DNA of 64,000 bases from Blautia sp. (GTDB taxonomy: Bacteria; Bacillota; Clostridia; Lachnospirales; Lachnospiraceae), in the NCBI GenBank assembly GCA_021772055.1, contig JAETNR010000010.1, positions 37,956-101,955 on the forward strand, in the 5' to 3' direction. The first letter of the stretch is position 1. Every line of letters begins with the position of its first letter. This document shows positions 56,742 through 64,000 of this stretch, one piece after another. A model generated the notes under the pieces. The model ran no database searches. It was not told where the DNA came from and was given only the letters and a program-made list of their open reading frames with translations. The position numbers and the translations under genes are program-made.

Positions 56742-59700
56742 ATGGGTAAAGATATAGATGCGGCAAAGGTAAAAGTATCCATAGAAGCAACCACAGCCCC
56801 AATGAAAAAAGAGGCAGAGAAAGCTAAGAAGATTGCCAAGGACATGACGGAATCCATCAATAAAGAGATGGAAAAGGCCAGGAGCCCCCTGCAGTCCGCT
56901 ACGTCCGGAAGCAAAGCCCTGAATTCCATCCGGGATTTCCAGAAAAAGCTGAAGCAGAGTATCTCTTCTGTGACACCCCGGAATCTGTCCGATGGTATCA
57001 AGGGGAGATGGAAACAGTTCCAACTTGATGCAGGAATCAAGATCTATACAGATGAATTTGTAGAAGCAGAAAATGACATTTCTAAAGCGGAGAAAGCTCT
57101 GAAAAAACTCCGGGCAGAAGAGGAAGAACTGCGGAAGGCCGGAGCGGATCAGGTGATGACTGAGAAATACAGGAAGGTAAAGGATTCTGCGGCTGATGCG
57201 GAGAAAACACTGGAAGCACTCCTGAAAAAGCAGGAAGAGCTGTCAAGATCCGGAAAAGGGTATGAATTCACACCGCGTTATTTAAATACGGCAGAATCCC
57301 TGGAGACGGAACAGAAACGCCTGGAGGGGCTGCGTGCAAGGATGCATACTCAGGAGCTTTTACATTATGACAACCCTACCGGGAAAACAAAGGCAGCTAT
57401 AGAAGCGCTTGGGAAAGAGATCGGGGAGTCGGAAAAGAAGGTGGATGCCCTTGAGCGGAAGATGGTCTCCCTGGAGGATAAAGGGAAGGCAAATCAGCCA
57501 ACAAAAGCCATGAAGGAGCTGACGGAGCAGACGGAGGCGGCCAGGAAGAAACTGGGCGAGTATAAGACTACAATGACCGGGATGGAGGCAGATGCACAGG
57601 CTTACGGCACAAACGAGTGGCGGAGGAACCAAAAGGCGATTGAAAAATGCACCAGGGAGGCAGAGCGGTACCGAAAGGTAAAAGAAGACCTTGAAAGGAC
57701 CGGGAACGATGTGACCAAACCGGTATCACTTTGGAGACAGGCGTTTAACTTTGGGATAAACGCCGTTTCAAAAGGCTGGGGAGGAATGAAGAAACTTATT
57801 GGCGGCCTGCAGAGTACGTTTTCTAAAGCAATGCCCGTGATCAAAAGAACTTCCGGCGCATTTGCTGCACTCATACAGAAATTTACGTCAGGGCTCCCAG
57901 TCCTACACAGGACAAGGTCTTCGTTCAACGGGCTCCATGAATCCGGGAGAGGGCTGACTGGAATACTGAAGACACTTGGCATGACTGCAAAGTTCATGCT
58001 GGCAAGCTTCATTATCCGGGGAGCACTGGACGGCGCAAAAGAGGGGTTCCAAAACCTTGCACAGTACAGTACAAGGGTAAACCAGAGTATTTCCCTGCTG
58101 ATGTCTTCCCTGACACAGCTTAAAAATGCCCTGGCCACAGCTTTTGCACCGGTGCTGAATGTAATATCACCTATCCTGGATATCCTTATCCAGAAGGTTA
58201 TTTCCGCAGTAAATGTACTTGGGCAGTTTACCAGTGCCCTGACAGGGAGCGGGACCTATATCCGGGCAAAGAAAGTGAACCAGGATTATGCGGCCGGCCT
58301 GGACAAGAATGCATCCAGCGCCGAAAAGGCAAAGAAAGCCAATGAGGAGCTGCAGCGCACCATCATGGGCTTTGACCAGATCAATAAGCTGGATGACAAC
58401 AGAAGCTCCGGAAGCGGAAACACCGGGGGAACCGGGGACAGCACGGGCGGATTGCTGCCAGGTGACATGTTTGAAACTGTGCAGATAAAAAGCTCCGTCA
58501 AGAACCTGGCGGAAAGGATCCGGTCCTACATAAAGGCGGAAGACTGGGAAGGGCTTGGAAAAGAGATTGCGCGGGGCATCAACAAGGGCCTGCAGCACAT
58601 CTATGATGTGATCAGCTGGGAGAAAGTCGGCCCGAAGGTTACTGCATTTACCAACGCTTTCACCAGGACCTTGAATTCTCTGGTGGATAACATCAACTGG
58701 GGACTCATGGGCAGGACGGCAGGAGCAGGCATTAATACAGTAGTCAACACCCTGAACCAGCTTATAGGCCCGGGAGGGATCAATTCCCGGAACATTGGGA
58801 CAAAGATCTCCACTGGCCTACGCGGTGCAATCGAAGAGATCGGATGGATAAGCCTTGGAAACCTGCTTGGAAATAAGTTCATGATAGCCTGGAACATCCT
58901 GGATGGGTTTGTTACTGACATGTCCCGTAGGAACCATGCAGGCCTTACCGGATGGGAAGAACTTGGAATAGCCATGGGTAAGACCGTAAACGGGATCTTT
59001 GACAGGGTGAGCTTTATCAAGATCGCCCATACACTGACAATGGGGATAAACGGGGCATTTGCGAACCTTAGGAGCTTTACCAGGACGGTGAAATGGGATG
59101 ATATCGCGGACAATATTTCCTCCGGCCTGAACGAGGCTTTTGAGAACCTGGACTGGAAGGAAGCCGGGGCATCCCTGGAGGCATTCCTGGATGACCTGGA
59201 TGATTTTATGCTTAGGATCGCAGAGAATACAGACTGGGAAGAATTTGGGCGGGGAATCGGTGTTTTCTTAAGCCAGATCGACTGGGAACAACACCTGTCT
59301 AACCTTTTCCAAGTCCTGAAAGAAGTCTTCGGGGGAATCTGGAAAGGCCTTGGGGGTACATCGGCAGGCAGATTCGTACAGGCAGTAATTGCATTCAAAG
59401 GGTTTACCAAACTAATGCCGTTTATCAACGGAATCTCAAGTTTCTTCACGGGGTCTACTGTTGTAGGAAACCTGTCCAAAGCAGTCAAGAGCATGCTTGG
59501 CAGTTCACTGGACAAAGGCGCCGCGGGAACAAAGGGACTCTTTAAGGGACTCGGGGATGCGGCTGAGGGCGCCAGTGGGGGATTTTCTTCGCTGGCGTCA
59601 TCTATAGCGCCACTGGTCGGCGAGGCTGGACTGATCACCCTGGTAACAGCAGGGGCAGTAACAGCCGCGAAAGGGATTGCTTCGGTCGTAGAGATTGCCC

Positions 59701-61202
59701 AGGGAGGGAATGGCACGCTGTCCATAATGGGCGGGACGATCAATGACCTTGCCGGCAGGTTTGAAAACATCGGTACGATATCAAGGGAACAGGCAGATGA
59801 GATCGGGAAGATCGTAGACTCCTGTGAGGACAGCAAGATGTCTGCAGAAGAGATGGTCAATGTTGTCCTGGCAAAATTCCAGGAATGGGGGATCTCTACA
59901 GGAAAACTTACTGAGGTGTTACAGGAAAATGAATTCCAGATGTACCACACAAAAGACAGCGTGGATCTGCTGGCTGAGTCATCTGGGATCCTTGGGGATG
60001 GATTTTCTGAGACTGCGGGGAAAATCGACCTGTCAAGCGTGACATCAAAGGATGCCATGGATAGGATGAGGGATGCCCTATGGGAACTCTCCATGTCAGG
60101 AGATGAATTCAGCGGGACATACCAGGGCGTTCTGATTTCCATGGAGAATACACTGCCGGCTTCTGCAACAGCACAGGACGCGGTGGATATGCTTGTGGGA
60201 CAGCTGGAAGCTGCCGGGGTGCCTACAGATGAGTTTATCAAAAAACTCTATGAAAAATTCCCGGAGGCGGCGAAGGAAGTCAAAAAGAGTGTGGATACCA
60301 ACATCGTCCAGGCACAGCAAACAATGAGCACCTCCATGGGCACTGCACAGAAGGACGTGGCAGAATCTACGAAAACCATCAAAAGGGATGCGGCCGATAT
60401 GACCTCTGCAGTAGGACGGGACATCGGGAACACGTTCGGGAATGTGGAAGATACTTCTGACACAACCTGGGGCAATTCTTCCGATTCCGTCCGGAAATCC
60501 GTGCGCGGCATGAAACTCAATGTCTCCACAGGGATGCAGGAGGTATTTAAAAACGTGGAGAGCTACATGACCTCGATCTACAACACCATTACCAATAAAT
60601 TCCGCTGGGCAGGAGAGAGGACAACCACCCTGCTGGGGGATATGGCTACGGACGTAAGCGAAAAACTGGGGAGTGTGGAATCCGTGGCCAGGAAGTCGGC
60701 AGACCAGATCGCATCCCAGTTTACGTCCCTGGGCTCCAGGATATCCGGAAGCCTGAATGGCCTGTACAACATCGGCCATAACGCAGCGCAGTCCTTTGCG
60801 AACGGATTCCGTTCCGTGCATATCGATACGCCGCACATCAACGTTGACAGCTATAACAGGTACCGGGTGGGCAACAGTACATTTTCCACACCAAACTTTG
60901 GTGTCCGTTGGTATGCAAACGGCGGCTTCCCGAATGCAGGAGAACTGTTCATGGCGAGAGAGAACGGTCCTGAACTGGTAGGACGGATGGGAAATAAAAA
61001 TGCCGTTGCCAATAATAACCAGATCGTGGATGGTATCCGCGCAGGTGTATACCAGGCTGTCCGGGATGCATTTTCCTCTGCAGAGAGGCGTGACACAAAT
61101 GTCACAGTCGTTTTGGAGGGTGATGCAAAAGGAGTATTTAAGGTAGTAAAAGCCGAGGGAGAAAAGTACCAGAAGTCTACAGGAAAGCCGGTATTCAGCT
61201 AG
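56742..61202 (+). CDS. Phage tail tape measure protein
   Basis: A 1486-residue protein that sets tail length; at about 1.5 angstroms per residue it predicts a tail of roughly 0.2 micrometres. The first 350 residues are coiled coil (KAEKALKKLRAEEEEL). A hydrophobic stretch around 425-500 and another near 960-985 (SSIAPLVGEAGLITLVTAGA) could insert in membrane. The C-terminus has the conserved FANGGFPNAGELFMARENGP-like segment (seen as YANGGFPNAGELF). GGAGGTGG lies ahead of ATG 56742. Confidence 0.95.
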   Translation: MGKDIDAAKVKVSIEATTAPMKKEAEKAKKIAKDMTESINKEMEKARSPLQSATSGSKALNSIRDFQKKLKQSISSVTPRNLSDGIKGRWKQFQLDAGIKIYTDEFVEAENDISKAEKALKKLRAEEEELRKAGADQVMTEKYRKVKDSAADAEKTLEALLKKQEELSRSGKGYEFTPRYLNTAESLETEQKRLEGLRARMHTQELLHYDNPTGKTKAAIEALGKEIGESEKKVDALERKMVSLEDKGKANQPTKAMKELTEQTEAARKKLGEYKTTMTGMEADAQAYGTNEWRRNQKAIEKCTREAERYRKVKEDLERTGNDVTKPVSLWRQAFNFGINAVSKGWGGMKKLIGGLQSTFSKAMPVIKRTSGAFAALIQKFTSGLPVLHRTRSSFNGLHESGRGLTGILKTLGMTAKFMLASFIIRGALDGAKEGFQNLAQYSTRVNQSISLLMSSLTQLKNALATAFAPVLNVISPILDILIQKVISAVNVLGQFTSALTGSGTYIRAKKVNQDYAAGLDKNASSAEKAKKANEELQRTIMGFDQINKLDDNRSSGSGNTGGTGDSTGGLLPGDMFETVQIKSSVKNLAERIRSYIKAEDWEGLGKEIARGINKGLQHIYDVISWEKVGPKVTAFTNAFTRTLNSLVDNINWGLMGRTAGAGINTVVNTLNQLIGPGGINSRNIGTKISTGLRGAIEEIGWISLGNLLGNKFMIAWNILDGFVTDMSRRNHAGLTGWEELGIAMGKTVNGIFDRVSFIKIAHTLTMGINGAFANLRSFTRTVKWDDIADNISSGLNEAFENLDWKEAGASLEAFLDDLDDFMLRIAENTDWEEFGRGIGVFLSQIDWEQHLSNLFQVLKEVFGGIWKGLGGTSAGRFVQAVIAFKGFTKLMPFINGISSFFTGSTVVGNLSKAVKSMLGSSLDKGAAGTKGLFKGLGDAAEGASGGFSSLASSIAPLVGEAGLITLVTAGAVTAAKGIASVVEIAQGGNGTLSIMGGTINDLAGRFENIGTISREQADEIGKIVDSCEDSKMSAEEMVNVVLAKFQEWGISTGKLTEVLQENEFQMYHTKDSVDLLAESSGILGDGFSETAGKIDLSSVTSKDAMDRMRDALWELSMSGDEFSGTYQGVLISMENTLPASATAQDAVDMLVGQLEAAGVPTDEFIKKLYEKFPEAAKEVKKSVDTNIVQAQQTMSTSMGTAQKDVAESTKTIKRDAADMTSAVGRDIGNTFGNVEDTSDTTWGNSSDSVRKSVRGMKLNVSTGMQEVFKNVESYMTSIYNTITNKFRWAGERTTTLLGDMATDVSEKLGSVESVARKSADQIASQFTSLGSRISGSLNGLYNIGHNAAQSFANGFRSVHIDTPHINVDSYNRYRVGNSTFSTPNFGVRWYANGGFPNAGELFMARENGPELVGRMGNKNAVANNNQIVDGIRAGVYQAVRDAFSSAERRDTNVTVVLEGDAKGVFKVVKAEGEKYQKSTGKPVFS

Positions 61203-61213
61203 GAGGTGTTGTA

Positions 61214-61579
61214 ATGACGGATGATATCGTGATCGGCAGCGTTACAATGCCGACCTTAAAAAAAGAGGGCTTAACCATATCAAAAGAAAAGATATGGTCA
61301 AAACATACCGGGCGCGCAGCGAACGGGGATATGATTGGCGATATCGTCAACATCAAATATACCCTGGATTGTGAATGGCCGCCATTAAGCAGGGAAGAGA
61401 CAGCAGTGATCGATGCTGCTGTCACGCCTGCTTTTTTTAATGTGACATTCACAGATCCGGGGAGCAACAGCAGGGTAACAAAAAGGATGTACGCCGGTAC
61501 GCCTGTGTATCCCGTTTACAGCTATGTAAAAGGGGTGAAGACGTACAACGGCGTAAAAGTAACATTGATTCAGAAATAG
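61214..61579 (+). CDS. DUF6711 family phage tail protein
   Basis: A 121-residue protein recognised as DUF6711-like: GSVTMPTLKKEGLTISKEKI, NIKYTLDCEWPPLSREE and VYSYVKGVKTYNGVKVTL. It follows the tape measure gene, where distal tail components are encoded, and starts after AGGAGGTG. Likely a small tail-tip structural protein. Confidence 0.8.
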   Translation: MTDDIVIGSVTMPTLKKEGLTISKEKIWSKHTGRAANGDMIGDIVNIKYTLDCEWPPLSREETAVIDAAVTPAFFNVTFTDPGSNSRVTKRMYAGTPVYPVYSYVKGVKTYNGVKVTLIQK

Positions 61580-61591
61580 GAGGACAAAACC

Positions 61592-61987
61592 ATGAAATTA
61601 ACAAACAGTGAAGCAGTAACGATGATCAACGCATTGAACGGTATGGATGACAAGGTGCTTCCGCGCAAATTATCCTATGCCATCAGTAAGAACCTGGCCC
61701 ATCTGTATTCGGAGATCAATAAGCCATATGAAAAAGAAAGGCTCAACATCATCCGGAAGTATGCTGTCTTAGACGGGAATGGGAACCAGAGGATGGACGA
61801 GAATAGGCGTCTGGTCTATACGGACCGCGAAGCTTTCGAGGATGAACTGCAGGAACTGCTGGACGTGGAGAACGAGATCGAACTTCATTGCATTGATGAA
61901 GAACTTCTTGACCAGTGTGAAAAGGAAACAAAATATTCCGACTTAAGTGTCAAGGAATATGCAGCCCTTATGAAAATGCTGAAATAA
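61592..61987 (+). CDS. Hypothetical phage tail-region protein
   Basis: A 131-residue acidic, helical protein (MKLTNSEAVTMINALNGMDD; EDELQELLDVENEIELHC). The opening is reminiscent of DUF1617-type phage proteins, but the match is not certain. AGGAGG is correctly spaced. It lies between two tail genes on the same transcript. Confidence 0.6.
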   Translation: MKLTNSEAVTMINALNGMDDKVLPRKLSYAISKNLAHLYSEINKPYEKERLNIIRKYAVLDGNGNQRMDENRRLVYTDREAFEDELQELLDVENEIELHCIDEELLDQCEKETKYSDLSVKEYAALMKMLK

Positions 61988-62003
61988 CAGGAGGTAAAGT
62001 CCG

Positions 62004-64000
62004 ATGTATCAGACATCAGTTGCCTTTGGGAACCTGATACAACAGGACTCCCGAACCTTCCGGGCGCAGCTCGCACTCGGAGATAATAGTATCACAGAAG
62101 GAATAATGAGCATCAGGCTGAACGGCGGCTCCAATTCGGAGGATGATTTCTCCATTGGATCCGCCGTTTCCCAGTATGTTGAAATCACGATGGCTGCTTC
62201 GGACACTCTGTTTGAAGGACATGAGTTTCTGCTGGAACTGGGGATCGTGGTGAACGATACCGTAGAGGAATATGTCCCAATGGGATATTTTACCGCAGAA
62301 AAGCCGGATACGGATGAGGAGGAGATCTCCTTCACAGCATACGACCGGATGATGAAGATGGAACGTGCATGCTTCCTGGAACTGCCGCAAGTCACCAACA
62401 CCATTGCGGTCTTGAATGCTGTCAGCACCATCACCGGCGTAACAGTGGTGACAACCGGGCTGGCGTCAATCTCCATGGACAAGCCTGTGGGATACACCTG
62501 CAGGGAGGTCTTATCTTGTATCGCACAGATGTACGGTGGCTTTGCTGTCTGTAATCGTTCAGGGCAGATCGAGATCCGGACTTATGAGGACCACAATTAT
62601 ACGGTAGGCACCGGCAGGTACTGGGATACCTTTACCCACAATGATTATGCATTCACATTACAGAAAATCACCTGCTATACCGGCAGGGATGAAGATGGGA
62701 AAGACGTTTCCATCACGGCCGGATCCGGTGTCCGGGGAATCAGCTTTTCCAACCCGTTTATGAGCCAGAGCGTCTTAAACAGTATCTGGGCAGACCTTGG
62801 GAACTTTACCTACATGCCGGGCAGCCTGAAATTTCTGGGAGACCCCAGGATTGACCCATGGGACATCCTGACAGTGGAAGACCTCAACGGGAATACCTAT
62901 AAAGTCCCGGCCATGAAGCTGTCCCAGGATTTTGACGGAGGCCTGTGCACAGAAATTGAAGCAGTCGGAAAATCCGAAGCCGAACAGTCTTCCGGATTCC
63001 AGGGACCAAACACCAGGCAGATGGACCGGTATTATGCGGAGTTAGTCCTTCTGGATCATGCCGTGGTAAATAAGCTGGATGCGGATACAGCAGATCTGAG
63101 GTATGCGTCTATCGAAAGGATGGAAGCTGTGGAAGCATCCATCCAGGACCTTGACGTGACTAAACTGACAGCCAGGGTTGCCATCATTGAAAACGCCTAC
63201 ATTGCCAGGGCAGAGGTAAATACCCTGCTTGCAGATTATGCCAGTGTAGCCCAGCTCAATGCCGTAAATGCCCAGGTCACCAACATCTCCGGCGAACTCT
63301 CCACCTACAAGACCCAGATAGCCGGGCAGCTCACAGCCTTTGACGCAGACATCACAAGCCTGAAAGCCAAGGATGCCGAACTGGAGACCGCCCTGATCGG
63401 CACAGCCAAGGTCACTGACCTGGAAGCAATCCGCACCAGGACGCAACAGTTGGAGACCGATGTGGCGGGTATCAACACCCTGGTCAACGGCAACCTGACC
63501 TCGGACAATATCCAGTCCATGGTGATCACCGGGGACAAGTTTACGATGGAAAACGGATTTATCAAGTCCGCCATGATCGACTCCCTTGCCGCCGACAAGA
63601 TCACCGGCCTGGACATCAATACCACAAAGCTGACGGTGCACTCCAACGACGGGAAATCTACCTGGACAGACAACACCATTCAGATAAGTGATGCTGACAG
63701 GGTAAGGGTACAGATCGGGGAGGATGCATTCGGGGATTATAACATCTACATCTGGGATCCATCCGGAAACCTGATGTGGAATGCCACAGGAGCGACATCT
63801 GCCGGCCTGAACGATGGCATTATCAAGGATGTGGCAGTTGCCGCAGATGCCAACATATCCGGAAACAAACTGGATATCGAATCGGTCATCCGGGAGGTCA
63901 ACGGAGCCACGACGACAATCAAGGGCACCCGTATAAAACTGGATGAGCAGAACCAGACCTTGGATGCGGCATTTACGTCATTAAAGACCTATGCAGAGGG
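62004..64000 (+). CDS. Large phage tail-tip / tail fibre protein (partial, runs off the window)
   Basis: The frame is open from ATG 62004 (after AGGAGG) to the window edge, 665 codons so far. The N-terminal 320 residues are a baseplate-hub-like domain (YVPMGYFTAEKPDTDEEEIS, FTAYDRMMKM, PWDILTVEDLNG). From about residue 360 on the protein becomes repetitive and coiled-coil-like (ASIQDLD, QLETDVAGINTLVNG), followed by a KSAMIDSLAADKI segment common in tail-fibre proteins of Firmicutes phages. It probably joins the tail tip to receptor-binding parts further right. Confidence 0.85.
   Translation, partial: MYQTSVAFGNLIQQDSRTFRAQLALGDNSITEGIMSIRLNGGSNSEDDFSIGSAVSQYVEITMAASDTLFEGHEFLLELGIVVNDTVEEYVPMGYFTAEKPDTDEEEISFTAYDRMMKMERACFLELPQVTNTIAVLNAVSTITGVTVVTTGLASISMDKPVGYTCREVLSCIAQMYGGFAVCNRSGQIEIRTYEDHNYTVGTGRYWDTFTHNDYAFTLQKITCYTGRDEDGKDVSITAGSGVRGISFSNPFMSQSVLNSIWADLGNFTYMPGSLKFLGDPRIDPWDILTVEDLNGNTYKVPAMKLSQDFDGGLCTEIEAVGKSEAEQSSGFQGPNTRQMDRYYAELVLLDHAVVNKLDADTADLRYASIERMEAVEASIQDLDVTKLTARVAIIENAYIARAEVNTLLADYASVAQLNAVNAQVTNISGELSTYKTQIAGQLTAFDADITSLKAKDAELETALIGTAKVTDLEAIRTRTQQLETDVAGINTLVNGNLTSDNIQSMVITGDKFTMENGFIKSAMIDSLAADKITGLDINTTKLTVHSNDGKSTWTDNTIQISDADRVRVQIGEDAFGDYNIYIWDPSGNLMWNATGATSAGLNDGIIKDVAVAADANISGNKLDIESVIREVNGATTTIKGTRIKLDEQNQTLDAAFTSLKTYAE

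Larger units (their letters stand above)
31731..64000. mobile_element. Siphovirus-type prophage integrated at ssrA (left part, open at right)
   Basis: From the end of ssrA to the window edge nearly all genes are phage functions in standard modular order: integrase, immunity region, early genes, replication, late regulator, terminase, portal, head, connector, tail tube, chaperone, tape measure and tail tip. Lysis genes and the right attachment site are not reached, so the element exceeds 32 kb. Tail genes with a long tape measure (1486 residues) and no sheath indicate a long non-contractile tail. Confidence 0.95.

Noticed and set aside
58601..60241. Long minus-strand frame opposite the tape measure gene
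   Set aside because: It is antisense to a clear tape measure protein, has Ser/Pro-rich shadow composition and no ribosome binding site.

Overview
The window joins about 31.7 kb of ordinary low-GC Firmicutes chromosome to the left end of a tailed-phage prophage that runs off the right edge. The host looks like a member of Lachnospiraceae (Clostridia). It has a sporulation sigma factor (sigG) and a YlmC/YmxH sporulation protein, a PPi-type phosphofructokinase, NADP-glutamate dehydrogenase, single-chain glycyl-tRNA synthetase, a DUF1292 protein, and strong AGGAGG ribosome binding sites throughout. Genus cannot be fixed from the sequence alone; Blautia-like is a guess.

Host part (1-31730): the tail of an unidentified gene, a Na+/phosphate cotransporter with a PhoU-like tail, rpsO with a structured leader, pnp, nrdG and dut. 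Next come a divergent pair (DUF1292 protein and exoA) that appears to share one palindromic -35 box, and a cluster of a degenerate GH13 protein, a DUF5662 protein, UDP-galactopyranose mutase, a hypothetical, an M16C peptidase, era and recO. These are followed by glyS, a secreted transglutaminase-like protein with fibronectin-type domains, an aldose epimerase divergent from PPi-PFK, sigG with ylmC, nrdR, and gdhA divergent from an alanine-type aminotransferase. The host part ends with citrate synthase, a yqeG phosphatase with aroK, efp, a MATE transporter and ssrA (tmRNA). Intrinsic terminators are clear and often bidirectional between convergent genes.

Prophage (about 31731 to beyond 64000): it is inserted at the 3' end of ssrA. 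The left arm, on the minus strand, holds a tyrosine integrase, a Uma2-family protein, a secreted Ig/Fn3 surface protein (a likely lysogenic-conversion gene), an ImmA/IrrE metalloprotease and a CI-like repressor without a self-cleavage domain. A divergent control region carries repeated GTTTAG half-sites. Rightward come a Cro-like protein, an antirepressor, a non-coding tract with five hairpins, many small early genes, a replisome organizer gene that contains about ten CTAACAAAG iterons (a probable origin), a primase-helicase, several translationally coupled micro-genes, and a sigma-like late regulator. Right after that regulator are four 9-bp ATATCGTTT repeats abutting a TATAAT box (a candidate late promoter), a structured leader, and a (GAAAAA)12 tract.

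Late genes: a small Cys-rich protein, terS, terL, portal, a MuF-type minor head protein, scaffold, major capsid, connector and tail-completion proteins, tail tube, tail assembly chaperone with a -1 frameshift, tape measure, two small tail genes and a truncated large tail/baseplate protein. The most interesting system is in the head operon. The minor head protein carries a C-terminal domain resembling DUF6883 and is followed directly by a 59-residue DUF4926-like gene, a layout that suggests a phage-carried effector with its immunity partner.
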